From assembly GCA_964425695.1 (NCBI GenBank), contig CAYRNF010000001.1, positions 506,880 through 570,879 of the forward strand: a stretch of DNA of 64,000 nucleotides, given 5' to 3'. Under the pieces are notes generated by a model. That model did not search any database, had not been told where the DNA came from, and was given only the letters and a program-made list of their open reading frames with translations. The stretch is from JAKPBU01 sp964425695 (lineage in GTDB: Bacteria; Pseudomonadota; Gammaproteobacteria; Xanthomonadales; Xanthomonadaceae). This document shows positions 43,328 to 52,384 of this stretch, piece by piece (the first letter of the stretch is position 1; every line of letters starts with the position of its first letter). A program made the translations under genes and the position numbers.

Positions 43328-44653
43328 ATGCGGGCCGATACCACCGAACGACTGCTGCGCGGCCTGTACTCGGCGGCGCTGTACGTGCTGGTGCCGGTCA
43401 CCGTCTACCACCTGATCTGGCGCGGCTTCCGCCACGCGGAGTATTTCCAGCGCTGGAACGAACGCTATGCCGCGTACCGCGACCTGCCCCACGGCGAAGC
43501 GGTCTGGGTGCACGCGGTGTCGCTGGGCGAAGTCAACGCCGCGGCGCCGCTGGTGAACGCGCTGCTGGACGGTGCGCCGGGCCGCAAGGTCCTGGTCACC
43601 ACCATCACGCCTACCGGCTCGGCGCGGGTGCGCGCGCTGTGGGGCGACCGCGTGGGCCACGTGTACCTGCCGTACGACCTGCCCGGCATGGTGCGGCGCT
43701 TCCTGGCGCACCATCGGCCGGCGGTGGCGCTGATCATGGAAACCGAGCTGTGGCCGAACCTGCTGTTCGGCCTGCGCGATGCCCGCATCCCCGCCTACAT
43801 CGTCAACGGACGGCTGTCCGAGCGCAGCCTGCGCGGCTACCGCTTCCTGCGCGCGCTGCTGGGGCGCGCGCTGCGCACGCTGCGCGCCGTGCTGGCGCAA
43901 TCCGAAGGCGATGCCGAACGCTTCGCGCAGCTCGGCGCGGTGGCGCCGCGGGTGGTGGGCAACCTGAAGTTCGACGTGGCGCCCAGCGCCGGTGCCGCCG
44001 ACTTCGTGCGTGAGGTCTGCGGCCGGGTTGAAGGCCGGCCGTGCTGGATCGCGGCGAGCACCCACCCGGAGGAGGAAGCGCCCGTGCTGGCGATGCACGC
44101 CGCCCTGCGCGAACGCTGGCCCGACCTGCTGCTGCTGTGGGCGCCGCGCCACCCGGAGCGCTTCCGCCCCGTGATCCAGCAGGCCATCGACGCGGGCTGG
44201 AAGGTCGCCACGCGCACCCTCACCCGCACCCCGGGCCGCGACGACGCGGTGTTCGTGATCGACAGCCTGGGCGAGCTGGGCGGCTTCTACCACTGCGCGC
44301 AGGTCGCCTTCGTCGGCGGCAGCCTGCAGCAGGTCGGCGGCCACAACCTGCTCGAACCTGCGGCCGCCGGCTGCGCGGTGGTGACCGGCCCGCACCTGCA
44401 CAACTTCAGCGACATCGCGCGGCGCATGGGCGAGGCCGGTGCGCTGCGCGTGGGCCGCGACGCGCGCGAAGTGCAGGCCTCGCTGGCCGCACTGCTGGGC
44501 GACGATACGGCGCGTGCGCAGATGGTGCAGGCCGGGCGCGATCTGGTGGAGCAGGGGCGCGGCGCGCTGCGGCGCACCCTGGCGGAAATCGCGCCCGACC
44601 TGCCGCCGGTGTTCCAGCGTATCGCCGGCCCGGCTCAACGGCCGTTGCCCTGA
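43328..44653 (+). CDS. waaA: 3-deoxy-D-manno-octulosonic acid transferase
   Basis: A 441-residue inner-membrane-associated GT30 enzyme that adds Kdo to lipid IVA. An N-terminal hydrophobic segment (YSAALYVLVPVTVYHLIWRGF) is followed by VWVHAVSLGEVNAAAPLVNALL with the catalytic Glu, VTTITPTGSARVRALWGD, LIMETELWPNLLFGLRD, and the donor-binding AFVGGSLQQVGGHNLLEPAAAGCAVVTGPHLHNF. Length is typical. It is divergent from the lpxL-type gene and convergent with the tolC-type gene. Confidence 0.96.
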   Translation: MRADTTERLLRGLYSAALYVLVPVTVYHLIWRGFRHAEYFQRWNERYAAYRDLPHGEAVWVHAVSLGEVNAAAPLVNALLDGAPGRKVLVTTITPTGSARVRALWGDRVGHVYLPYDLPGMVRRFLAHHRPAVALIMETELWPNLLFGLRDARIPAYIVNGRLSERSLRGYRFLRALLGRALRTLRAVLAQSEGDAERFAQLGAVAPRVVGNLKFDVAPSAGAADFVREVCGRVEGRPCWIAASTHPEEEAPVLAMHAALRERWPDLLLLWAPRHPERFRPVIQQAIDAGWKVATRTLTRTPGRDDAVFVIDSLGELGGFYHCAQVAFVGGSLQQVGGHNLLEPAAAGCAVVTGPHLHNFSDIARRMGEAGALRVGRDAREVQASLAALLGDDTARAQMVQAGRDLVEQGRGALRRTLAEIAPDLPPVFQRIAGPAQRPLP

Positions 44654-44692
44654 GCCGAAGGCGCAGCGCCTGCGGGCTATCGGCAACGGCCG
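44639..44692. terminator. Inverted repeat between the convergent waaA and tolC-type genes
   Basis: An 11-bp perfect inverted repeat CGGCCGTTGCC / GGCAACGGCCG (44639-44649 and 44682-44692) with a GC-rich 32-nt interior that can itself pair. There is no T-run. It starts inside the waaA 3' end and could serve as a bidirectional transcription barrier. Confidence 0.4.
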
Positions 44693-44717
44693 ACGTGCGC
44701 GATCCCGCGGTGGGCCT

Positions 44718-46115
44718 TCAGTCGCGCGTCGCGCTGCCGCCCACCGGGCGGGCGCTGGCATCCACCGTGAGCAGGCGGTTCACGTCCTGCACGTCGTCGA
44801 CGTCGAGCGAGCCGGCGGCCTGTTCCAGCAGCAGGCGGTTCTGCAGGAAGTTGTAGCGTGCCAGCGCGTATTCGCGTTCGGCGTTGAAGAGCGTCTGCTG
44901 GTTCACCAGCACGTCCAGCACCGTGCGCGTGCCCACTTCCAGGCCGACCTGCGAAGCCTCGTACGCGCTGCGCGCCGAGAACACCGCCGCCTTGCGCGCC
45001 TCGACCTCGCTGACGCCGGCCACCAGGGTCTGGTAGGCGTTGCGCGTGTTGCGCACCAGGCCGCGACGCAGCTGCTCGAGCTGGTCCTGGGTCACGTCGC
45101 GCTGGGCGATGGCCTGGCGCACGCGCGAGGACGCGGCGCCGCCGGAAAAGATCGGCACGCTCAGGTTCAGGCTCAGCGTGCCGCCGCGATTGCCGTCGCC
45201 ATCGCCGAAGCTGCTGCCGCCGCTGACGGTCTTGCTGTCCGAGTAGCTCGCACCCAGGTACAGGCTGGGCAGGTGCCCGGCGCGTGCGGTCTGGATGTCG
45301 GCGTCCGCGGACTGCAGCAGGTATTCCTGCGCCTTGAGATCCGGGTTGTTCTCGATGGCCGCGGCGATCCATTCGTCCACGCCCTGGCTGCTGGGCAGCT
45401 GCGGCTGGAAGTCCTGCGGCAGCGCCTTGAGGTTGCGGATCGGCTGGCCGGTGATCTCGGTGAGCGCCTGGTAGGCGTCCTCCAGCGCGTTGCGCACCAC
45501 GATGGTGTTGGCGCGCGCGGCGTCGTACTGCGCGCGCGCTTCGTGCACGTCGGTGATCGGCGCCAGGCCCACTTCTAGGCGCTTGTCGGCGAAGTCGAAC
45601 TGCTTCTTCAGCGCCGCTTCCTGGGCTTCGGCCGCGGCCAGCGTCTCCATGGCCACCAGCACGTTGAAATAGGCCTGCGAGGTGCGGGTCACCAGGTCGT
45701 CGCCGGCCGAATCCAGCTGGAAGTCGGCGGCGCGGCTGATCGCGCGCTGGCTGCGCAGCGTGTTGATGCGGCCGAAGTCGAACACCATCTGGTCGGCGTC
45801 CACGCCGAACCGGCGCGTGGTGGCGCCTTCGTTGCCCACGTTGGTGTCGGGAATCCCGTCGCCGTCGGTGTCGATCACGGTGCTGTCGCCCTGCGGGAAG
45901 GTGCGCGACACGCCGGCGCTGCCGTTGATCTGCGGCAGCATCGCCGCGCGCGCCTGCACCGCACCTTCCTTGGTGGCCAGCCGCTGTGATTCGGCAGCCG
46001 ACAGCTGCGGGTCGCCGCCGCGCGCGAGCTCATAGGTCTGCAGCAGGTCTTCGGCGAAGGCGCTGGCGGGCATCAGGGCCAGGGCGAGGGCGAACACGAG
46101 CGGGCGGCGGATCAT
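44718..46115 (-). CDS. tolC: TolC-family outer-membrane channel protein
   Basis: A 465-residue protein with a signal peptide (MIRRPLVFALALALMPASAFA), then two OEP repeats of long helices with short strands: EDLLQTYELARGGDPQLSAAESQRLA, SQAYFNVLVAMETLAAAEAQEAALKKQFDFADKRLEVGLAPITDVHEARAQYD, and the second-half counterpart VSEVEARKAAVFSARSAYEASQVGLEVGTRTVLDVLVNQQTLF. It forms the trimeric exit duct for type I secretion and RND/ABC efflux. A Pcm-like methyltransferase gene precedes it. The RND pump at 47.9-52.2 kb lacks its own outer-membrane gene, so this protein is a candidate partner. Confidence 0.93.
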   Translation of the reverse strand: MIRRPLVFALALALMPASAFAEDLLQTYELARGGDPQLSAAESQRLATKEGAVQARAAMLPQINGSAGVSRTFPQGDSTVIDTDGDGIPDTNVGNEGATTRRFGVDADQMVFDFGRINTLRSQRAISRAADFQLDSAGDDLVTRTSQAYFNVLVAMETLAAAEAQEAALKKQFDFADKRLEVGLAPITDVHEARAQYDAARANTIVVRNALEDAYQALTEITGQPIRNLKALPQDFQPQLPSSQGVDEWIAAAIENNPDLKAQEYLLQSADADIQTARAGHLPSLYLGASYSDSKTVSGGSSFGDGDGNRGGTLSLNLSVPIFSGGAASSRVRQAIAQRDVTQDQLEQLRRGLVRNTRNAYQTLVAGVSEVEARKAAVFSARSAYEASQVGLEVGTRTVLDVLVNQQTLFNAEREYALARYNFLQNRLLLEQAAGSLDVDDVQDVNRLLTVDASARPVGGSATRD

Positions 46116-46197
46116 GGGGTGTCCTTGGATCTTGTGGAGTGCCCGCACGCGCGGGCGCGGGTCGTCGCGTGGTGGTGCGCGGGTCGACAGGGTTGGA

Positions 46198-46860
46198 TCA
46201 GAGCCGGAACTCGGGCGCGGGGGCCGCGCCGACGAGGTAGGGCAGGTCGGTTTCGAACAACGAATCGATGCGCGGAGCGTTGACCTGGTTGCGCAGCAGC
46301 ACCGCTTCCATCGCCGGCGCGCGGCCGCGGACCACGAACATGCGGCCGTCCGGCTTGAGCCACTGCACGAAGCGCGCCGGGATGCTGTCCACCGCGCCGC
46401 CCACGCAGATCGCGTCGAAGCGGCGCGCGCTGTCCCAGGCGAAGGCGTCGGCGGTTTCCACGCGCGCGTTGGAGATGCCGTGCGCGGCCAACGCGGCGCG
46501 CGCGGCATCGGCCAGGCCCGGATGCCGCTCCACGCTCACGACATCGCGCGACAGGCGCGCGAGGCACGCGGTGAGGTAGCCGCAGCCGGTGCCGATCTCC
46601 AGCACCTCGTCGCCCGGCTCCAGCGCCAGCGCCTGCAGCGCGCGGCCTTCCAGCACCGGCTTGAGCGTCTGCTCGCCATCGGCCAGCGGCAGCTCCAGGT
46701 CCGAATACGCCAGCTCCCGGTGCGCCGCCGGCATGAAGTCCTCGCGCGGCAGCGTGGCCAGCACGTCAAGCACGCGCAGGTCGAGCACGTCCCAGGGACG
46801 GACCTGCTGTTCGACCATCAGTTCGCGGGCTTTGGCGAAGTCCAGGGCGGCGGCGTTCAT
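46198..46860 (-). CDS. Protein-L-isoaspartate O-methyltransferase-like protein
   Basis: A 220-residue class I SAM methyltransferase of the PCMT family. The SAM motif is VLEIGTGCGYLTACLARL, with VSVERHPGLADAARAAL, and the N-terminus MNAAALDFAKARELMVEQQVRPWDVLD is typical of the group encoded upstream of tolC in many gammaproteobacteria. The canonical Pcm repair function is not certain for this short subgroup. It is followed by the tolC-type gene 82 bp downstream on the same strand. TAGAAT about 37 nt upstream may be its -10. Confidence 0.85.
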   Translation of the reverse strand: MNAAALDFAKARELMVEQQVRPWDVLDLRVLDVLATLPREDFMPAAHRELAYSDLELPLADGEQTLKPVLEGRALQALALEPGDEVLEIGTGCGYLTACLARLSRDVVSVERHPGLADAARAALAAHGISNARVETADAFAWDSARRFDAICVGGAVDSIPARFVQWLKPDGRMFVVRGRAPAMEAVLLRNQVNAPRIDSLFETDLPYLVGAAPAPEFRL

Positions 46861-47133
46861 GCGTAATCTCGGAGCGTTGGAAGCGTGGGGGCGGCAATTC
46901 TAGCGACCGCTCCTGCAGCCCGACGGCGGGCGCTGGCGGAATTCGACGCCGCGCCCACAAGCCCGGGCCGCGACAGGATGGCTGTGCTAGCACACCAGCA
47001 CTCAGTGCCAGAAGTCAGCGGGCCGGAGGTCACCGGGACTGTCGTCACGGACGCACGCGGTCCATCGCCAGCGGCAGGTGCATCGGGCAAGCGGGGCGCG
47101 ACATCCATGGCGTGCACCGGCGCGCGGATCGCG
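46861..47133. other. Intergenic region
   Basis: 273 bp between the Pcm-like gene start and the tetR stop, both on the minus strand. It contains the probable Pcm promoter (TAGAAT near 46897-46902, minus strand) and no credible ORF. Confidence 0.4.
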
Positions 47134-47784
47134 TCAGCGCGTGCCGTAGGCGCGCAGGAACATGTCCACGCTGGCAGCCACGTGTGCGTGGATGTCGCAG
47201 CGGCTCGCCTGGCAGCCGAACACTTCGCGCGCATGCACGTCGCCCTTGAGCAGCACGAAGAACTGCGACGACGCCCGCGCCGGATCCTCGATCTGCAGCT
47301 GGCCGCGCTCGGTGTGGCGCTTCAGCAGGTCGGCGAACATCTGCTGCACGCGCTTGGGGCCGGCTTCCCAGAACATGCGCGGCACCGGCGAGGCGGCCAT
47401 CTGCGGGGTGCACAGGATGCGGTGCCCGGCCACGGCCTCCGGCGCCATCACCATGGCCACGAACGCGTTGCCGATCTGCAGCAGGCAGTCGCGCAGCGGC
47501 AGGTCGCCGCAGTCGCCGAACAGCGCATCGGGCAGCTGCTGCTCGCAATAGGCCTTGGCGGCTTCGGCGAACAGGGTCTCCTTGTCGCCGAAATGGCTGT
47601 AGACGGTGAGCTTGGACACGCCGGCCTCGGCCGCGATCTGGTCCATGCTCACGCCTTCGTAGCCCTGTTCCACAAACAGTTTCTTGGCCGCTTCCAGGAT
47701 CGCCGCGCCCTTGCTCAGGTCCTTGGGGCGGCCGGGCGCGCCGGAGCGGGCCTTGGTCTTGGCGAGGGCGGCGGGAAGCGTCAT
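47134..47784 (-). CDS. TetR-family repressor of an RND efflux operon
   Basis: A 216-residue regulator. The N-terminal HTH is GRPKDLSKGAAILEAAKKLFVEQGYEGVSMDQIAAEAGVSKLTVYSHFGDKETLF; the ligand-binding C-terminal half has a TetR_C-like block (FFVLLKGDVHAREVFGCQ). It is transcribed divergently from the membrane-fusion/RND genes across 75 bp holding two similar operator-like sites. Inference: it represses the pump and itself, released by a pump substrate. Start ATG 47784; the longer upstream frame was rejected. Confidence 0.92.
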   Translation of the reverse strand: MTLPAALAKTKARSGAPGRPKDLSKGAAILEAAKKLFVEQGYEGVSMDQIAAEAGVSKLTVYSHFGDKETLFAEAAKAYCEQQLPDALFGDCGDLPLRDCLLQIGNAFVAMVMAPEAVAGHRILCTPQMAASPVPRMFWEAGPKRVQQMFADLLKRHTERGQLQIEDPARASSQFFVLLKGDVHAREVFGCQASRCDIHAHVAASVDMFLRAYGTR

Positions 47785-47798
47785 GCAGGAAATACTAG

Positions 47799-47835
47799 AC
47801 CAAGCGGTTTGATATTTATAGTATACCGACCGGTT
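47799..47835. promoter_or_regulatory. Two TetR operator-like sites
   Basis: ACCAAGCGGTT (47799-47809) and ACCGACCGGTT (47825-47835) are near-direct repeats, 26 bp start to start, each an inverted ACC...GGT. The AT-rich GATATTTATAGTA between them looks like core promoter. ACCGACCGGT-type palindromes are common operators of TetR proteins controlling RND pumps. Confidence 0.65.
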
Positions 47836-47859
47836 CATTTATTGCAGGGCAGGTGCGAG

Positions 47860-48975
47860 ATGCGCGCTGGCACGTCCGGATGGCTGGTTTCGAGCGTGCT
47901 GGCCTGCACGTTGGCGGCCTGTGGCGGCCGTGAGGAACCGCCACCGCCGCCGCGCCCGGTACTGGTGGCGCAGCCGCAGGCGGGCGCCGCGGCCGGCGCG
48001 GACGCGTACCCGGGCGAAGTGCGCGCGCGGCAGGAAAGCGCGCTGTCGTTCCGCGTGGGTGGCAACCTGGTGCGGCGCCTGGTGGATGTGGGCGACGCGG
48101 TGCGCGTCGGCCAGGTACTGGCTGAGCTCGACCCGGGCGACCTGCGCCTGCAGACCGAAGCCGCGCGTGCGCAGGCCAGCGCCGCCAACGCGGAGCTGCA
48201 GCGCGCCGCGGCCGAGCGCGCGCGCTACCAGGCGCTGCTCGCCGACCAGCTGGTCAGCCGCTCCGCCTACGACCAGGCCGACACCGCCTACAAGGCCGCG
48301 GCGGGGCAGGTGCAGGCGGCGCGCGCCAACCTGGATGTCGCCCGCAACCAGGCGGGGTACACGCAGCTGCGCGCACCGCGCGACGGCGTGATCGCCACCC
48401 GCCAGGCCGAAGCCGGGCAGGTGGTGGGCGCGGGGCAGGTGGTCTTCACCCTGGCCGGCGACGGCGGCCGCGAGGTGGCCATCGCCCTGCCCGAAGCGCG
48501 CATCCGCGATTACCGCGTGGGCCAGCCGGCGCTGGTGGAACTGTGGAACGCGCCGGGCGCGCGGCTGCCCGGACGCATCCGCGAGATCGCGCCGGCCGCC
48601 GATGCGCAGGCACGCACGTATGCCGCGCGCGTGGCGCTGGCGCCGCAGGCCGCGCAGGCGGTGGAACTGGGCCAGAGCGCGCGCGTGTACCTGGCCGATG
48701 CCGCGGGCGAGGCGCCGCTGCGCGTCCCGCTGTCCGCCCTGCAGCGGCGCAACGGCAGCGGTGCGGCGGTGTGGGTGGTGGATCCTGCCACCCGCAAGCT
48801 GCGCCTGGCGCCGGTGCGCACGGGCGCCTACGGCGAAGACGGCGTGCCGGTGCTGTCCGGCATCTCCGCCGGCGACTGGATCGTGCAGGCGGGCGGCCAC
48901 CTGTTGCGCGAAGGGCAGGTGGTGGCGCCGGTGGATCGCGAGAACCGCCCCGTCGCCCTGGCCGCGAAGCGCTGA
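47860..48975 (+). CDS. RND efflux periplasmic adaptor lipoprotein (membrane fusion protein)
   Basis: A 371-residue lipoprotein (lipobox LAA-C21). It has a barrel-sandwich (biotinyl-like) domain ARQESALSFRVGGNLVRRLVDVGDAVRVGQVLAELDPGDL, a helical hairpin (LQTEAARAQASAANAELQRAAAERARYQ), and the returning LRAPRDGVIATRQAEAGQVVGAGQ. It links the inner-membrane pump to an outer-membrane channel. The RND gene starts 4 bp after its stop, so the two are co-translated. It is divergent from the tetR-type regulator. Confidence 0.95.
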   Translation: MRAGTSGWLVSSVLACTLAACGGREEPPPPPRPVLVAQPQAGAAAGADAYPGEVRARQESALSFRVGGNLVRRLVDVGDAVRVGQVLAELDPGDLRLQTEAARAQASAANAELQRAAAERARYQALLADQLVSRSAYDQADTAYKAAAGQVQAARANLDVARNQAGYTQLRAPRDGVIATRQAEAGQVVGAGQVVFTLAGDGGREVAIALPEARIRDYRVGQPALVELWNAPGARLPGRIREIAPAADAQARTYAARVALAPQAAQAVELGQSARVYLADAAGEAPLRVPLSALQRRNGSGAAVWVVDPATRKLRLAPVRTGAYGEDGVPVLSGISAGDWIVQAGGHLLREGQVVAPVDRENRPVALAAKR

Positions 48976-48978
48976 GCC

Positions 48979-51900
48979 ATGCGTCGCTTCAACCTTTCCG
49001 AATGGGCGCTGGGCAACCGGGGACTGGTGCTGTACGCGATGCTGGTGCTGGCGCTGGTGGGCGCGTGGTCGTACTCGAAACTGGGCCAGTCCGAGGATCC
49101 GCCGTTCACCTTCAAGGTGATGGTGGTGCGCACGCTGTGGCCTGGCGCCACCGCGCAGGACGTCTCGCGCCAGGTCACCGAGCGCATCGAGAAGAAGCTG
49201 ATGGAAACCGGCCAGTACGAGTTCATCCGCTCGTACTCGCGCCCGGGCGAATCGCAGGTGATCTTCGTCGCGCGCGATTCGCTGACCTCCCGGCAGATTC
49301 CGGAGCTGTGGTACCAGGTGCGCAAGAAGGTCGGCGACGTGCGGCCGACGCTGCCGGAAGGCGTGGTGGGCCCGTTCTTCAACGACGAGTTCGGCGATAC
49401 CTTCGGCAACATCTATGCGCTGACCGGCACCGGCTTCGACTACGCGGTGCTGAAGGACTATGCCGACCGCCTGCAGCTGCAGCTGCAGCGCGTGCCGGAC
49501 GTGGGCAAGATCGAGCTGGTCGGCCTGCAGGACGAAAAGATCTGGGTGGAGGTCAGCAACACCAAGCTGGCCACCCTGGGCATCCCGCTGTCCGCGGTGC
49601 AGCAGGCGCTGGAGCAGCAGAACGCGGTGACCGCGGCGGGCTTCTTCGAGACCGGCAGCGACCGCGTGCAGCTGCGCGTGGATGGCGCGTTCGATTCCAT
49701 CGCCGCGATCCGTGCGTTCCCCGTGCGCGCGGGCGACCGCACGGTGCGGCTCGGCGACATCGCCACGGTGCGCCGCGGCTTCGCCGATCCGGCCGCCCCG
49801 CGGATGCGCTTCATGGGCCAGGACGCGATCGGCATCGCCGTGGCGATGAAGGACGGTGGCGACATCATCGGGCTAGGCGAAACGCTGGACGCGGAGTTCG
49901 ACCGGCTGCAGCAATCGCTGCCCGCGGGCATGCAGCTGCGCAAGGTGTCCGATCAGCCCGAAGCCGTGCGCGAATCGGTGGGCGAGTTCGTGCGGGTGCT
50001 GGCTGAGGCCGTGGCCATCGTGCTGCTGGTCAGCTTCTTCTCGCTGGGCTTCCGCACCGGGCTGGTGGTGGCGGTGAGCATCCCGCTGGTGCTGGCGATG
50101 ACCTTCGCCACGATGCAGTTCTTCGGCATCGGCCTGCACAAGATCTCGCTGGGCGCGCTGGTGCTGGCGCTGGGCCTGCTGGTGGACGACGCGATCATCG
50201 CGGTGGAGATGATGGCCATCAAGATGGAGCAGGGCTTCTCGCGGCTGAAGGCGGCCAGCTTCGCGTACGAGTCCACCGCGTTTCCCATGCTCACCGGCAC
50301 GCTGGTGACCGCGGCCGGTTTCCTGCCCATCGCCACGGCGGCGTCGAGCACCGGCGAATACACGCGCTCGCTGTTCCAGGTGGTGACCATCGCGCTGGTG
50401 GTGTCGTGGATCGCCGCGGTGCTGTTCATTCCCTACCTGGGCGAACGGATGCTGCCGGACCTGCACGACGCGCACCTGAAGCCGTCGCTGCTGGAGCGCC
50501 TGCGCGCGCGCCTGGGGCGTTCGAAGGGGCAGGCCTCCGCCGCGGCGCACGATGCCGCGCACGACCCGCATGCCACGCCGTTCTACCGCCGCTTCCGCGC
50601 GCTGCTCGACAGGTGCCTGCAGCATCGCTGGCTGGTGATCGGCGCCACCGTGGCGGCCTTCGCGCTGTCGATCCTGATGTTCCGGTTCGTGCCGCAGCAG
50701 TTCTTCCCGGACTCCACGCGGCCGGAGCTGATGATCGACATGGAGCTGGCGGAAGGCTCCTCGCTGCGCCAGACCGAGGCGCAGGCGCGCCGCCTGGAGG
50801 CGCTGCTCGCCGGCCGCAAGGACCTGGACAACTACGTGGCCTACATCGGCACCGGTTCGCCGCGCTTCTACCTGCCGCTGGACCAGCAGCTGCCGCAGGC
50901 CAACTTCGCGCAGTTCGTGGTGCGTGCGCAGGACACGCAGGCGCGCGAGGCGGTGCGCGCGTGGATCACCGACGAGGTTGCGCCCCGCTTCCCCGAACTG
51001 CAGCTGCGCGTGACCCGGCTGGAGAACGGGCCGCCGGTGGGTTATCCGGTGCAGTTCCGCGTGTCGGGAGAGCATGTCGACCGCGTGCGCGCCATCGCCG
51101 CGCAGGTCGCGCAGAAGGTGCGCGCCAACCCGCACGTGACCAACGTGAACCTGGACTGGGACGAGCCGAGCAAGGTGGTGCGGCTGCGCATCGACCAGGA
51201 CCGCGCGCGCGTACTGGGCATCAGCTCGCAGCAGCTCGCGCACTTCCTGTCCGGCTCGCTGTCGGGCCTGCGCGTGAGCACGTACCGCGAAGGCAACGAG
51301 CTGGTGGAGATCCTGATGCGCGGGCCGGAGGACGAGCGCTCGCGCCTGCGGATGCTGTCCAGCCTCTCGATCCCCACCGCCAGCGGGCAATCCGTGCCGC
51401 TGTCGCAGGTGGCCACGCTCGAATACGGCTTCGAAGATGGCATCGTCTGGCACCGCAACCGCCTGCCCACGATCACCGTGCGCGCGGACCTGTCGCACGC
51501 CGCCGCCGCGGACGGCCTGACGCCCGCGTCGGTGGTGGCGCAGATCGAGCCGACGCTGCAGCCGGTCCGCGATGCGCTGCCGGGCGGCTTCCTGCTGCAG
51601 ACCGGCGGCTCGGTGGAGGACGCCGCGCGCGGGCAGAACTCGATCGTGGCCGGCGTGCCGCTGTTCCTGCTGGCCGTGGTCACGCTGCTCATGCTGCAGC
51701 TGCGCAGCTTCAGCCGCACCGCGCTGGTGCTGCTCACCGCGCCGCTGGGGCTGATCGGCGTCACGCTCTTCCTGCTGGTGTTCCGGGTGCCGTTCGGCTT
51801 CGTGGCCATGCTCGGCACCATCGCGCTTGCCGGCATGATCATGCGCAACTCGGTGATCCTGGTGGACCAGATCGAGCAGGACATCGCCGCCGGCCACGAC

Positions 51901-52161
51901 CGATGGAACGCGGTGCTCGACGCCACCGTGCGCCGCTTCCGGCCGATCGTGCTGACCGCGCTCGCCGCGATCCTGGCGATGATCCCGCTGTCGCGCAGCG
52001 CGTTCTTCGGGCCCATGGCGGTGGCGATCATGGGCGGCCTGACCGTGGCCACCGCGCTGACCCTGCTGTTCCTGCCGGCGTTGTATGCCGCGTGGTTCAA
52101 GGTGAAGCGGGACGAGCCGCCACCGGCTGGCGCGCCCACGGCCCCGCCTGCGGCGGCCTGA
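48979..52161 (+). CDS. RND-family efflux pump, inner-membrane transporter
   Basis: A 1060-residue AcrB-type protein with twelve transmembrane helices and two large periplasmic loops. The start MRRFNLSEWALGNRGLVLYAMLVLALVGAWSY is typical. TM4 carries the proton-relay Asp pair in LGLLVDDAIIAVEMMAIKMEQG. MIMRNSVILVDQIEQ marks the second half. Its sequence is closer to the 'efflux RND transporter permease' group that starts by 'FNLSEWAL' than to classical AcrB. The substrate is unknown. No outer-membrane gene follows in the operon. Confidence 0.96.
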   Translation: MRRFNLSEWALGNRGLVLYAMLVLALVGAWSYSKLGQSEDPPFTFKVMVVRTLWPGATAQDVSRQVTERIEKKLMETGQYEFIRSYSRPGESQVIFVARDSLTSRQIPELWYQVRKKVGDVRPTLPEGVVGPFFNDEFGDTFGNIYALTGTGFDYAVLKDYADRLQLQLQRVPDVGKIELVGLQDEKIWVEVSNTKLATLGIPLSAVQQALEQQNAVTAAGFFETGSDRVQLRVDGAFDSIAAIRAFPVRAGDRTVRLGDIATVRRGFADPAAPRMRFMGQDAIGIAVAMKDGGDIIGLGETLDAEFDRLQQSLPAGMQLRKVSDQPEAVRESVGEFVRVLAEAVAIVLLVSFFSLGFRTGLVVAVSIPLVLAMTFATMQFFGIGLHKISLGALVLALGLLVDDAIIAVEMMAIKMEQGFSRLKAASFAYESTAFPMLTGTLVTAAGFLPIATAASSTGEYTRSLFQVVTIALVVSWIAAVLFIPYLGERMLPDLHDAHLKPSLLERLRARLGRSKGQASAAAHDAAHDPHATPFYRRFRALLDRCLQHRWLVIGATVAAFALSILMFRFVPQQFFPDSTRPELMIDMELAEGSSLRQTEAQARRLEALLAGRKDLDNYVAYIGTGSPRFYLPLDQQLPQANFAQFVVRAQDTQAREAVRAWITDEVAPRFPELQLRVTRLENGPPVGYPVQFRVSGEHVDRVRAIAAQVAQKVRANPHVTNVNLDWDEPSKVVRLRIDQDRARVLGISSQQLAHFLSGSLSGLRVSTYREGNELVEILMRGPEDERSRLRMLSSLSIPTASGQSVPLSQVATLEYGFEDGIVWHRNRLPTITVRADLSHAAAADGLTPASVVAQIEPTLQPVRDALPGGFLLQTGGSVEDAARGQNSIVAGVPLFLLAVVTLLMLQLRSFSRTALVLLTAPLGLIGVTLFLLVFRVPFGFVAMLGTIALAGMIMRNSVILVDQIEQDIAAGHDRWNAVLDATVRRFRPIVLTALAAILAMIPLSRSAFFGPMAVAIMGGLTVATALTLLFLPALYAAWFKVKRDEPPPAGAPTAPPAAA

Positions 52162-52384
52162 CGCCGCCCTTTCCATGCGACCGGGCCGCCGCGCGGCTCC
52201 CTCCCTCACGCGGGGCGGCCCGGCTCGCACCTTGCGCGATCGCGTCGTTCATCCACGCGCACCTGGGCGTGCACGGCGGCTGCGCTGCGGCATGACGCTT
52301 GCGCGTGTTCCGGTCTAGACTCGATCCGCAAGCGAAGGCCGACGCCCTCGGCCCAGCCAGCAGCAGCGCAAGCGAGGATCGCGG
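52162..52384. other. Intergenic region before the oxidoreductase operon
   Basis: 223 bp with no convincing ORF. A TAGACT stretch near 52316 could belong to a promoter for the following GTG-start gene, but no clean -35/-10 pair is visible. Confidence 0.35.
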
